From Struthio camelus (lineage: Eukaryota > Chordata > Aves > Struthioniformes > Struthionidae), in contig NC_090943.1 in assembly GCF_040807025.1 (NCBI RefSeq), positions 135,853,950 to 135,917,949 of the forward strand: a stretch of 64,000 bases of DNA, in the 5' to 3' direction. Made by a program: the position numbers and the translations under genes. Position 1 is the stretch's first letter. Each line of letters begins with the position of its first letter. The notes beneath the pieces were generated by a model. That model worked only from the letters and a program-made list of their open reading frames with translations, made no database searches and had not been told where the DNA came from. This document shows, in pieces, positions 51,889 to 64,000 of the stretch.

Positions 51889-54800
51889 CTTTCCCTTATT
51901 CGCAGTTAGCCAGGTATATTTAACAATGTTTCTACATAGCATCAGTAGTTCAGTGATTCTGTTTTTCCTAGTGCAGTGTTATTTAAAAAAAAAAAAAAAA
52001 AGACAGAGCCGACATAAAGTTTAGCAGAAGGCAAGAACAGGATTTTTGTTTGTTTGTTTGCTTCATGTGGCTGTTTGCCTAAGTGGAGTAACTGTCCTAC
52101 CAATACTGAACACTTCAGGCAAGTGAGTGGCCTTACAGGATGTCAAGGCCTGGAAAATAGCCAGTGCTTTGATTTAACATTAGTCACATCGTCACCTATT
52201 CCTGCTGGATCCCATGAAAGGGGGAAGTTGCTGCCTGAGTCTGAGCAATTGCTCTGTTGATGTCAGTCTGCTTTTAGCTCTTGAGTGGGAGCAAAGGTGT
52301 ACATTGTCTCAGCCGCTCATCAGTGCGAGCTTCTTGTGTCAGGGTCTACACAGATACCTCATTATCAATACTGCTGCTTTTTTTCTGTTATAAGGAAAAT
52401 AACATTTGTCATAAATGAGAAAGCATATCACAGTTGGATTACTCCCTAGTTTATTCTTAAGTTTAACTGTAGCTGGATGGAATAATTACAACACATCAGT
52501 GTTGGTAAACCAAACTAATTTACATATACTGACTCACTCCATATATCCAAAGAGCTGTCTTAATCCCTTGTAATATTTTCAGTCACAAGATTATGCATGT
52601 AATAACAATAGACCTTTTTATCCCTCAAGTCTTCCATTTAGCCTCCAGAGGCAGATAATATCTCTTAGCTTGTCGATGTGACAAGGAAAATGCTCTAATC
52701 AAATACTCCTTGTGGGCCATTATAGCACGTAATAACAGGGGCTTTTGATGGCTTTATCAGATGTGCATCTGAACGTTCACTTTCAAAAGAGGAACAAATT
52801 ATTTCACTTTAATGCAAAGCTTTGGGATATATGGGAGGAAGGCTAGAAATCAGCAGACAAGATGGAGGGAAAAAACTATTATGTCTCTAGTGACACATAA
52901 TTACGTGTTTTATAATATATGCTGTTTAAATTGAAATAGTCTCATCACTGATTACTAGGGTTTTCAGCATGATTTCCAGGGCCTAAGCTAGGAACTTGTT
53001 GTATATATACATCTGCAAATTCTATTATGTCACTTGAAGTTTAAAAGCTGCCCGGAGCTGCACCACTTTAGGATGTGATTTTGTCAGGATTTGCAAGAAA
53101 AAAGCAAAAACCAGGATGAGGAAGTCAGCGTGCCAGCTACCTCGAAGAAAAGCCTGGGAGACAACACAGAGAAGCAGGGTCTGCTTTTGCGAGCTGGTAT
53201 AGAAGAAACAGCTCTGTAGGGTGTCAGGCAAATTGTCCAGCGCTCTGTCTGTCGGTCTAAAGGTGATCCTGAGAGTCCCCACAGTCACTGAAAAACTATC
53301 ACAGGCACGAGTATGTGCAAACTTATGCTCGTCATTTACTCATGTACAATTTTACATGCTGTAATTTTACTTACCGATTGAATGAACTGAAGGCAGAATA
53401 TGCTGTGCATACCCCCAGATATGTGGAAGAGCACAAATAATTTCACAGAGCAGTGGAATTTTGTCAGGTTGAAATATGAACTAATGAATGCACGAATGAC
53501 AAGCTGCTACATCTTTGGAAGAGGCTGCCCTTAATATTGTAAAAGATTTTTTAAAATGTGGGTATCTTTTCAGTCTCTCTACCATTCTTCTGACACTTTC
53601 TCACTTTATATTTTCCTGTACAAGGAAAAAGTACAACAGATTTTTAACCTGGTGCTGTAATATATTTTAGGAAGGTCAATTCACTGTTTTTAAGTACCTG
53701 TCTATTTTCTCCTGGAAGAGCTTGGCTATGCATATGCAACAAATTATGTTTTGCCTTCCTGCATAGGAGGGTAGTTCTTCCTACATGTCAAACTCTCAAG
53801 TATTGATTTTTTAAAAAATCCACAAATAAAAATATTACATGCAACCATTGTTTCCAGTTAAACAGTACATGGTTTGCTCACGAAGAACTGGAGACAAGCA
53901 CTTGCCATGGAGACACTAGGTATAGGCTTTCTTGTTACTCCTAGAAGGTTTGCTAGCCAAATTCCCAGAGCACAGTCATTGAGCAAAAGTGGCTGTGAAG
54001 AAGCTAAAGAGCAATGCTGGGAAACTGTGGCATGTGTTGCTAAGTTTTATACTGGCCTTAGAATTCAGCTGTAAGAACAGGGAGACCAGTGCTTCATGAG
54101 GCATCCCAGGAGACCAGGCTGATGCTGCAGAAGAGGTGCACCTGCTTTGAACTCTTAAAGGCAAGGTGCAAACGGCACTTCGCTGATACGTCACAACCGT
54201 AACATGCAGATGGTTTTAATAAATCCATTGAAGGCAGCTTAGATACATTTAATGAAATTCATTTCATGGCATTCTCATAACTAATCTCCACACATTATAC
54301 AGCATCTTCACACACTATATACCATCTGAGTGGATAGGAGAATCCTGGGGCTAAGCCAACCAGCTGGTGCAGCTGGGGAGGCAATGACAAAGCTGGTGTC
54401 TCAGAAAAGATACCAGCCACTACGTTTAGTTAGCATTCCCAGCAGGTGGATTAATTCACAATTAGGCAACCAGCTCTAAATAGTTTATTCACCTTTTCCT
54501 CTGACCTGTGACACAGCCATGATAACCCAGGAGAGAAGAGCAGTGGCATCAACAAGTACAAAAGCAAAACTTTAACTGCTTGATTAAATAGGGAAGGTGT
54601 TATTTGTTCCGGTTGCATGAGGTTATATTCATGCTGTAATGAATACAATAATAATAATCCATTGTAGTCAAGAGGATAAGCTAGTCAAGAAAATACTCTA
54701 TCACATTTTGACACTTTTGGAAACATAAATTGGGTATGATTAACTCCAGAAGCATTGCCTTGTCTTTTCTGAAACAGATGAGCAAATTTAGGAATTCATC

Positions 54801-57250
54801 CAGCAGAAAGGCAGCCAAGGGCTTTGATACTGCCAGCAAATCCTCCACAAGTTTATCCACATAGCTCTTACACTTGACCTCACCTTTGGCCTGCAACGAG
54901 GTCTGGTGCACTCGCTCTCTCTTTCTGTTTCTTTTTCCCTTGCCAAATACTCTCTAAGTCTGTTAGAATTTGTTTGTTTGTTTCCGGAATATTAACAGCG
55001 TTACCCGGGGATGACATTACAGCCACCAAGCTGATTTCGGTTGTGATGTGAGGCAGAGATGTGCCTTGCCTCCAAACCCAGCAGGCGAGAGGGCACTTGC
55101 TGCGGCAGGCTGTAGCAAGCTCTGCTCCGCACGCCAAACGCTGGGCCGCAGCTTAGGGCTGTCAAAGGAATAAAATCCACTAGTAGGGACTCCTGAAAGC
55201 ACATAAAGCTTCAAAGAAGCCACATGTACTCCTCACAAGGAACTCACTAACTACCTTTTTTATTTACTACTTTTTCTGATTAAGTGTCAGCAACTAATAA
55301 TGCAGCTGAACTAGTAGAAAAAAATACCCGGACTTCTTTAATCATAGTTCTGGCAGGACATGAAGAAAAATCCTCAGTTTGGCTCCCTCTCAGATTTTTC
55401 TCTCTTAAATAGAATTTCTAAATCCTATACTAGCTTTAAACACAGTCAGCACTGCTTTGGAAGTACCCCTTCTCAAGAAGATAGCATCTTCAATTCTCTT
55501 TGCTTAGATCTCTTGCCACCCCCAATGCCCGTCTTCACATTTTTCCTGTTTCATTTATTTACCTCTGGCACAACTAAATACGCTTCAACAAGTTTTTGTT
55601 CCATGCCCATTAATTATTCTAACATAAAATGCCAATTCCAGATCCTAGCATCTCCTATCCTGTATATCGAACAAGAGGTGTAAGTTTTTCACAGTTCATC
55701 TCTGATAATGCCACCTTTGCTACAGGAATAAAAGCTCTGAAGAGTCATGACAGCTGCTACCTCATTTTTTCTCAACTGCAATAGCACTATTTCAATTCTA
55801 TCAACAACATTTTCTGCAAAGTACTCAAGTACTGCTTTTGATATGCACTCTCATTTTTCACGATAACTTGTACTTCTGTCCGTACATCACAGGTCATCTT
55901 TGTGCTCATAATAACGTAGTCTTTGGGGCATTTTCACTAAGAATTTTTAACATCTTCCCAAGATGGGCAGTATTTAAAAAAAAACAAAATGATTGTTTTA
56001 AAAATTTATCTGATGTAGAAAAACCTGAAGTCATAGATATGGTAGAGTCAAACTTGATTAAGACTGAGAAGAAAAATGATGTTAACAGTGTTTACTTCTG
56101 CAGCATTTGTCAGCATTCATGTTTCCCAGGGAAATGTTGCTGTTTTAATTGCAAGAATTCATAGTTTTCTGAAATTTCTGTGATAAAAAAGACAATTGAT
56201 ACTCACGAAATACCTATTACCTTACCTAAAGGAGCTATTTTTGTGATGAAATAGACCATACAACTAGTAAAGCTTTATGTTTTCTAGTCATTAATTTCTT
56301 TTTCACATTCTTCTTGAGGGACAGCAAGTATAGCCTTATTACCAAGAGGAGCAGCCTTTTCTTGCTGTGACAGATAAAGAATTTAATCATTTGCCTTGAG
56401 GCTTTTTCAAACATTTCTTATTGCTGTGTTGACAATGAAATGTCAGAAAGGTCCTCAGAGCACTGATTTTATTTTTCTTATTTGTTTGGATTGCTAAGCA
56501 AAGACAATAGAAATAACTAATTTTTAAACTTAAGTGTCAATCAAAGTAAATAAATTACTCTTACATTCACTGTGAGGAGAGTAATTTTTCCAGAAGGGGA
56601 ACAGGCTTGAAAGCAAAAGGGCCTCACGCTTTCTCTCTCTTCTGATAGAAGACGATTGGTTCAAGTGTCTTTACCCCATAATTTATTTGGTTTTGAGAAA
56701 TACTCTCACTCCTCACAGCTGACACAGGGACAGCTTGTGAGTTTGGATCTTGCCTCAGCACTGCCTCCTAATCTTTGCTATCCATTACTCACCTGATTTC
56801 TATTCTTTATCATCCATAAGTATAGATAAAAAGTTTATAAAATACTTCTGGATTAATGACATACAGGTCACGCATTTTGATTCCCAGGAGATGTTTATAA
56901 ATTGCCCCACTGCTTTGCTGAGGTTTACACTGAATAAATGATTTCAGGGTCAGTTTTCAGGACCCAAATGACCAGGCATACTTTTCCTAGCCGTAGGATA
57001 CCATTTCTCCCTTCTCTTTCGTTCTCTGGTGCTTAGAAGGAAGGTGGATTTTGTCAGTTTCTCAGGTGTGTGACTATTTTGCACCTGCATATTTCAAACT
57101 TTTGCAAAGAGAAGCTGAGGTTTACAAATTTTGAGCCCCATTTTCAGTCTGAGTTGAGTTTCCTATTCAAAGTACACGTTTCACCTGGTTCTGTCTGAGG
57201 TTGTTTGGGATGAAAATTTTCATTTGGAGGTAGAGCTGTTCCGAAAGGCA
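51889..57250. other. Intergenic region, fourth block
   Basis: No coding exon recognised. An A18 run begins near 51984. An AT-rich, CNE-like block with repeated TAATAAC and ATCAAA cores lies at about 52560-52830. Short open frames at 55360-55683 and 55838-56164 (+) have no recognisable similarity. Confidence 0.65.
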
Positions 57251-57361
57251 CTGTCCATTTGTAAATAACCCTCTAGGGTAGGAGATTTTTCAAAAAAAAC
57301 CAAGCATAGCTTAATAGTCATTACATGGCCACTATCTGCATTATAAACATGATATAACTTT
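57251..57361. repeat. Unnamed dispersed repeat, copy A
   Basis: About 110 bp that recurs at 58666-58768 in the same orientation. Shared blocks include CCATTTGTAAATAACC, GGAGATTTTT, GCATAGCTTAA and GTGATATAA (ATGATATAA in this copy). I do not recognise the family. Confidence 0.75.
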
Positions 57362-58665
57362 CCCCCCTTTGGAAGCACAGCTATCTGCAATGGTCTCACA
57401 GGAGAACAACAACAACAGATCCCATTCACCCAACCTCTGGGCTCAAGTTCAGATCTAAAGCATGGCTTTTGACCAAACCAGAACTCGGAGTCAGAATGTA
57501 GCCAAGGTGAGGAAAAAAAATGCTTCAAATCTAGACCTGACCATCGTACTCAGAGCCTGTTTGAATGCCTTCAGACTTTCTGATTCTTTGCGTTACAAGG
57601 AAGCAAGGTACAAGCAGCTACAGGCTGGGTTATGTGCTGGCAGTAGGATAGCACTGCCAGATTGCAGCCGTGAGCTCTGCTACCTGCCAAGAGCTGTTTG
57701 TACATGGGGCCCTGCTAGCTCTCACACACATAAATACAAGGATATAGCTTTTGGCTCAAGAAGTCCTTGAGCCAGAGATTGCTGGAGACAATGCCAAGGG
57801 AGTGCAGTAGAAAGTATTTGTACATTTGCCTTGTTTTCACATTCTCCCAGGCCTGCTGCTACTGGCCACCGTGGGAAACAGGACACTGGGCTACATGGAG
57901 CTTCGGTCTCCCTCAATCTGGCTAGTCTTAGACGCTTAAATGCAAAAACACCATTTAATATATTAATGCCTTACAAAAAGCACCAACGGTATAGAGAAGG
58001 AAGTATATCAGGGCCAACGCTGTTAGGCTCTACAATATTACTTTTCACTACTTCTATGGGGATTTGGGGAAATCTGAGTTCTCAGAGTTGTGTCTCAGCC
58101 AGCCCTTCTCTCTGGCCTCCTTCCCATGTGAAGGGGGAATACGGTGCACTCTGGTTGCTCATAACTGCACTGAGGCCTGGTGGGAGCCCTGGCCAGCTAG
58201 CATAAGTTGGAAAGGCTTGGCAGACTAGGCTCTGTCCTGGCTCTGGCCCCCAGAGGGATCACAGGGAGAAAGCCGAGGAATATTGCTCCTAAGAAAATGG
58301 CAGAATCTGTTTTCACACACTCCCAATTTTCCCAAGGAACTACAAAAACAGTTTGCTTGGCATAATGAATTATTACTCAAAGAGGAATTGTGCAGGTGGA
58401 CAAATACTCTGGTTGTCTAAAGCACACTTGAATTTCTGCAAGTGACAGTAACTGCTCTTTCTTTTTCATTTCAGAAGACAAGATACTATTTAGTAGATGG
58501 TAGGACTTGAAACAGCAGACTGACTGGTAAGTTCCTTATCACCTTCCTTCATCCAGTCACACGTACAGGGTAAGGGAAAAGAGAACTTTTCTATACCTGA
58601 GTGATTCCGCCATTAACAAAAGAAGGTATTGGCATAAAAGAGTCACTAAAATCATAAGTGGGATG
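57362..58665. other. Sequence between the two unnamed repeats
   Basis: About 1.3 kb, moderately GC-rich for this window. Frames at 57462-57770 and 57831-58205 (+) show no recognisable domain. I see no repeat or RNA gene here. Confidence 0.6.
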
Positions 58666-58768
58666 ATCTGCCCATTTGTAAATAACCTCTTAAGGCAGAA
58701 GGAGATTTTTGGAAAAAAAAACAGGCATAGCTTAACAGGACCACTATGTGCACTGTAAACGTGATATA
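58666..58768. repeat. Unnamed dispersed repeat, copy B
   Basis: The direct partner of the copy at 57251-57361, roughly 80% alike by eye. It lacks about 8 bp of copy A after GCATAGCTTAACAG. In both copies the reverse strand reads a similar short peptide ending GYLQM, which reflects DNA similarity and is not evidence for a gene. Confidence 0.75.
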
Positions 58769-58930
58769 AGCTATGAATCTAAAGCTGAACATGTTTCTTT
58801 TTCTAAATAATAAAAAAAAATCGTTTTTGATAATAGATAATATAACACACATAGATTCAGGTATATTCCTGCATAAAGGCAGCAATCTTTATTTTCAGTG
58901 AAGCTGGAAAAGGAAAAGGAAAAAGTAGTT

Positions 58931-59336
58931 CAGCTGTCTTGAAAGACTGCAAGAGTTGGGCCTGTTCAGCCTGGAGAAGAGAAGACTGAGAGGGGAATCT
59001 CATCAACGTGTATAAGTACCTGAAGGGAGGGTATCAAGAGGATGAGGCCAGCCTCTTCTCCGTGGTGCCCAGCAACAGGACAAGAGGCAATGGGCAGAAA
59101 ATGAACTTCCATCTGAACCTGAGAAAAAACTTCTTCACTGTGAGGGTGACAGAGCATTGGAACAGGTTGCCCAGAGAGGCGGTGGAGTCTCCTTTGCTGG
59201 AGCTATTCAAAACCCATCTGGACGCGATCCTGGGAAATATGCTCTAGAGGACCCTGCTTGAGCAGGGGGTTTGGACTAGATGATCTACAGAGGTCCCTTC
59301 CAATCTAAACCATTCTGTGATTCTGTGACTCTGTGA
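58931..59336 (+). mobile_element. CR1 LINE, 5'-truncated 3' end
   Basis: About 400 bp of CR1: GGCCTGTTCAGCCTGGAGAA opens it, and it ends with GAGGTCCCTTCCAATCTAAA then CCATTCTG and repeated TGATTCTG-type octamers. Frame 59008-59247 reads the C-terminal tail of the CR1 reverse-transcriptase ORF2 ([20 protein letters not shown]) to its natural stop. A one-base insertion near 58995 breaks the frame upstream. It is a dead copy, and nearly all of ORF2 including the polymerase core is absent. Confidence 0.92.
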
Positions 59337-59559
59337 TCTTGAAATTATCCTCTTTATTTCGCTGCTTTGTCAATCCGATCCAAATCAATGCCAGGTTTTC
59401 TGCTGACTTTAGTGAATGCTGAATTGGTTCATCACCGACAACATCAGTGCCCATTTCAGCTAAGCTAGCACTTATTTACCCCCTTTGGAAGATTTGAAAG
59501 AGGGTTGAATGAATACCTCAACATCCAGACCTGAACAGGACTTCCCTAAAGACTGACTT

Positions 59560-59710
59560 CACCCCTTGCTTTGTCATTGAGACAGGCCAGAGAGCCACTT
59601 CCCTTCTCCTGCTTTGGTGCCTCTATCTGCTGAACAGGGATAAGGATGCCTCCTTGTCCAAGCACTATGAGATCAGCAGATGAGCAGTGTTATGAAAGAG
59701 GATAGTGCTG
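59560..59710 (+). repeat. CORE-SINE/MIR-like relic
   Basis: Reads in order like the MIR body: a CACTTCCC stretch, GGTGCCTCTATCTGCTGAAC, AGGGATAAGGATGCCTCC, and then a CACTATGAGATCAGCAGATG part resembling the GCTTTGAGATC-type SINE 3' region. Diverged; limits approximate. Confidence 0.45.
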
Positions 59711-62700
59711 CATCCTCCACATACTCTGTATCTTCTATATATATATCCTACATATTCATAGTTAGTGCTGCTGCTACTTTGAAATCCAGGGAATTTCTTC
59801 TCTTAATGAAGAATGAAACATTGCTAGTAGCTTAGCAAAGGGAAAAACAAAGTTCCAGAAGAGTCATCCCTAGCAAACTCCTTTCTGAGATTACAACTAA
59901 AAAAACAGTAGCAATTTGTAAACAAGCAGTAATCAAAATAGCAGATTTCTCTTAGTGAGGGTAATTAGCTACTCTGCCAGCTTCCAGTCTGTCTGCAGTG
60001 GTGATTGGCTAGTAGAAAATTTTTTGTGGCAGATATATGAATGTACACACCCGTACACAGATCCTGATCAGATTATAAATTAGCTTCCCCATGGAAGCTT
60101 GCATACATAAAGGACTCTCTCAGAAAGAGAAGTACTCTGTACAGAATCACTTAGCATGATGTCCTAGTTCCATGGATGGCAATGGGAAGGTTTCCATTCC
60201 TTTCTATGGAGCTAGGATTTTTACCCTCAGTTTTACTCACATATATACTCTCTCCCAAAACCTAATCTTCAGGGTCTTTTGAACATCTGTCAGATTCGAC
60301 TGGCAGAAGGCGATGGGCTGTTTTTTACTCAAAGAACATATTTTTAATAGATTCCACTGAAGCCTGACTAAACCTGACAACAGATACACTTGGGTATCCA
60401 CAGCTGGAGCTGGGGTAAGCTTTAATTTTTAGGTCCATCTGCTAATAACCTTGGTAAAATTCATGGGATTACCCTTCCTTCATGCACCAAGTTACTTGTA
60501 AATACCCTTACTGGACTGGGACCTCAGCTTATTTCATCCTAAAGAATACCTTTATGCTTAACCACAGCAGCAGAGTCCATTTCTTGCAGTTGATTTACAA
60601 GCTGGAATAAAAGAACTATAGGAACAGAAAGAATCAAAAAAAGAATAAAAATACAAATACTTAATTTCTGTAGGGCAAATTCACAAAGACTAATATTTCT
60701 CAAAAGCAAGTAGTAATTGTGAATGCCCAGTTTAAGGTCCATTAAAGAGATTAGATTTCTAGAGATCAGTTTCTAATGCTAAGCACTTTCAGACTCTTTG
60801 GGAATTCTTAAGCTGGCATCTGAAAAGTGAGGAATTCAAGACCGCTAGTCACCCAGCAGAAATGCTGGCCAATATTCATATAGTTGATCTAATTCCTAAT
60901 TCTCAAAGCTCTAGCTGGCTTTATTTTTAGAACTGTTTCAATTTCAATGCACATTTTCCTCTCCTAATTTCTTGATCTCCTGCTCTCTTGTTTTTTACTA
61001 GTAAAGGATAGATAAACAAAAATGAAGGTATTCTTTCGTTTCACATGCAAGTAAATGCAGATCGCTGACAGTGCCTTCAGTCACTTCTACATGAGTCTCT
61101 CTTACTTTTTCTATCATTATTTTTTAAATGCTAGTATGAGCAATGCAAGTAGCTGGAAGAGGAGGTACCTAAAAACACACTCCATATTTCTAATGATTGT
61201 GCAAGATTACAAGGATGACACATAACTGTGTGGAGGTAGATCCTATTGCAGAGTGAGGATAATTTGCAAAATGCTATTCCTCAACTGTACTGCTGATGTT
61301 TTAAAGAGTTTACAAGCAAATGACTCAAATTCTCCACTTGAATATACAGGCTTTGTTCCTCTTCATCTCTTGTAGGCAGCAGTAGATATCTGTATGTGAA
61401 TCAGACAGTAGAGTTAAGTTCAAAGGGCTCAGTCCTGCAAAATAAAGCTATTCAAAGGCATTAAATCTTTGCAAGATTGAAACCTGACTTGAAAACGCAA
61501 TGGCTAATGGAGTCTGTGTTAGCCAGTAATTTCCGCGGGACAGATTTGAAATTGATCAAACTAGAGGAAATAGTCTGTTTTAGTATTTTATACAGACTAT
61601 TAGGTGTCTGAGCTTTCATCTAAGTGGAATAGAGGAAGAGTCAAATTAAGTGGAAATTCTATTAAATTCTTTATAATTTTTATTTAGCTTAAATACGTAT
61701 GTAATTTGTATGTTATATTTACCACAGAAAATTAATAACAAAAACCTGAGAATTACTTCCCTGTGAAAAGCCAATGCTGCATAGCAAGCCGTGACTTCTT
61801 CAATATCTCTAAAGCTTGTTAGCACAGGGATTTAAGTGAATGTGCTTATTGGTACAGAACCAGTAAACAGTGCTTTTTCTGAAACAACACATACGTCCCC
61901 TATGAAAGCAGTAATTCTGAGCAGAAGAGTAGGTTTCTAGGGACAGATTGGAATCATTAGGAGCAACAGTTGCTCCAGAACTGGAGATGAGTGTTTGTAG
62001 CACAATGTCACGTTGTGAGAGATACCCAGTCTAGCTCTGCCTGAGCCTGTTTAGATACCGGCCACGTACAGCCACGTTAGCAGGGAATTGTACCCGATAT
62101 TAAGGAGCAGCACTAGTTTCTGTCAGGCTCATCTGGCTATCCTGGTTCTCCAAGCCAAGCTAAACTGGGTGTCCGTTCACGTTTGTCCTCTCCTGGCTCC
62201 TTGAATATCCTTCACTTCCGGTACAGTGGCACAACTTAAACAGAGGGACAGAGAGTATCTTACTTTTTCTGTATCTGACCTCTCTTACAGCATCCAGACT
62301 GGGGCATTCACGGGGAACTGGTGAGTGCATGCTTGCACCTTCTCAGCCTGGGAAGAACCCAGAATCCTGGTTTCCTGCTTCCACCAGCCATACGGCTGTA
62401 CATACAAGTACAAACCACTGTTACTACCCCCGCTGACATATTTGCAAGAAAGGGACTTTGTTTTCCATAGAACGGTTGTTAGTACCACATTCGGAGATGA
62501 GTGGCATTTCAGCCAGGTGGCTTAGTATTATTGAGGTAACATCCAGATGCAGGATCAATGTCTTTTATTAGATCAACCCATAGAATTAGAAAGAAAAAAT
62601 GATACAGTTGAAAATAATGAAGTTGGGAGCCTTTCTGCTCAGCCTAGACCGCATTTGTGTCAGTCTGAGACCCCTGTATACAGATCATGTGCATGCTAAC

Positions 62701-64000
62701 TATAGGCTCCGGTGTTCTTCCTGGGTGCCTAACACAAAAAATACCTCCCTTTTGTCTTAAAGATAGGTATTTTTGTGTATCTACAAAATGTCTTTATGCA
62801 CCTACAAGGTACAGGCAGGTGCATAAACTTGCCCTCACAGAACAGATAATCTTAAAATCAGAGAGGAGAAATCATGGGATCAATGAACACTCTGGCCTAT
62901 AAACTTGTTCTCAAGAACAGATAAAACTATGTTTTATTGGGAAGTAATAAAGGAAGGATAAAACTCTGGGGTGTTGCTACTGCTAGCCACAACACTCTGC
63001 TGATAACAAGCCACACCTGCTGATTACACTGCTCCCTTCACCTCTTGCTCCTCTCCACCCTGCCATATGGCATCTGTAATTAGTTGTGGCCTTCAGCAAT
63101 ATCCACTGCCTCACAGACCTCCTGTCTTCCCAGGGCTTTCAGTAACAGTATCCGCTTATGGGCCTCAGATCAAGCAATGAAGGAAATTTGTCCTATCCAT
63201 GAAATAAGTAACATGTAATTATTAGGCACAGAGAAGAGAAAAGAGAGATTAGAGAAAATTAGAAGGAAAACACTCAACAATGAAAGAAAAGCCTGGGTCC
63301 AGCATCTCACCGAGAAGGTTGCGGTTGTCGCGTGAACAATATCTCCATAGCACCAGCACGCTTCACATCCAATAAGCAACAGTCTGAGAGTAGTACCTCA
63401 TGTCTCATTGCACAAGTTCATTTCCAAGGAGTAAGTAATCAGAACAACTCCCATGTATATGCACACACCCACACAGGTACACTTCAAAGGCAGGAGCATC
63501 CCTTCCCCATAACTGCCCCGTAGGAGCTTCTTCTCATTGTGGGCCATGGGGCAATCTTAGTTGCCATTGCTCCTGCTCAGAGGCTTTATGGCCTTCGGAG
63601 AATTAAAGGATACAGCTCTGGGCTGCACAGAAGCCTATTCTTAATACACCTACTTAGTAAAGGATAAGCCACTTCCAAAGCAGGGAGGGAGAAATGAAAG
63701 GAAGTGATGAAACACAGAAAAATAGCCTAACTGTGTACATAAAGCCACTGCTTCTTGCTGCACTAGGACACATCTGTGCAAATTGTGTGACCTGAGCTCT
63801 GGGGAGTCCAATAGAGGCTGGCAGAGTTGCTCTGCTTCCACAAACCATCCCCTCAGCAGCGCATGGGAAAGGACCTACCGCAACCAGCACCTTCTCAGCA
63901 GCAATTGCCATAACTGCAGGAGCTGGGGAGAGGGGAGGCCGAGCCGTTCTGGAATCTCTGCAGAGCCTACCTGGGACAGCTTCCTGGGGCAAGGCACAGC
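59711..64000. other. Intergenic region, right end of window
   Basis: No coding exon, promoter or CpG island recognised. A possible decayed MITE piece near 61428-61450 (GGCTCAGTCCTGCAAAATAA) is the only repeat hint. In human, FAM110B lies upstream of UBXN2B; its large coding exon is not present here. Confidence 0.6.

Noticed and set aside
57831..58205. 124-codon frame on the plus strand
   Set aside because: No domain and no gene context; it contains a low-complexity Ser/Pro tail and is probably a chance frame.
59008..59247. 79-codon frame as a host gene
   Set aside because: It is the ORF2 tail of a 5'-truncated CR1 LINE, not a host gene.
59711..64000. FAM110B coding exon
   Set aside because: Its coding sequence is a single long exon of over 1 kb; no frame of that size occurs here.
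1..64000. CRISPR arrays, tRNA or rRNA genes, bacterial operons, intact endogenous retrovirus
   Set aside because: No regularly spaced repeats, cloverleaf-type A/B boxes, rRNA-like segments, ribosome-binding-site-led gene strings or gag/pol/env frames were found.

Overview
The window looks like vertebrate nuclear DNA, most likely from a bird or another sauropsid. It is AT-rich, has one isolated CpG island, and its genes are split by introns. Repeats are sparse, and those I recognise are CR1 LINE 3' ends (58931-59336 on +, 51823-51888 on -) plus old, decayed SINE-like and MITE-like relics. I see no bacterial, viral, CRISPR, tRNA or rRNA features.

One protein-coding gene is clear: UBXN2B (p37), a UBX/SEP-domain adaptor of the AAA ATPase p97/VCP. 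It lies on the minus strand. Its start codon is at 20306 inside the CpG island and its stop codon is at 4469. I reconstructed nine coding exons, all with GT-AG introns and a reading frame that stays open across every junction. They total 1086 bp, or 361 codons plus stop. Exon 1 (20184-20306) encodes the start and the N-terminal motif. Exons 2-4 encode a variable linker and a conserved helical segment. Exon 5 encodes a GGGYRLG motif. Exons 6-7 encode the SEP domain and an SHP-type box. Exons 8-9 encode the UBX domain.

The layout is as follows. 1-4468 is downstream of the stop codon and is probably a long 3' UTR followed by flank. 4469-20306 is the UBXN2B gene. About 19950-20640 is its CpG-island promoter, with NRF1, SP/KLF, YY1, RFX-like and MYB-type motifs. 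20640-64000 is a roughly 43-kb stretch with no credible coding exon, consistent with intergenic DNA upstream of UBXN2B. In human the neighbours are FAM110B upstream and CYP7A1 downstream, but neither coding sequence is visible here.

I did not find a clearly new multi-gene system. The most interesting local signal is the acceptor of UBXN2B exon 6. There a (GT)n-G9-(AT)22-C11 tract, which can pair with itself, lies between a good branch-point match and the 3' splice site. The whole interval contains no AG dinucleotide. Other items worth checking are an unnamed repeat present twice within 1.5 kb (57251-57361 and 58666-58768), a strong hairpin at 44453-44494, a ZNF143/THAP11-like motif and spaced IRF-like half sites just upstream of the promoter, and G-quadruplex motifs around exon 1.
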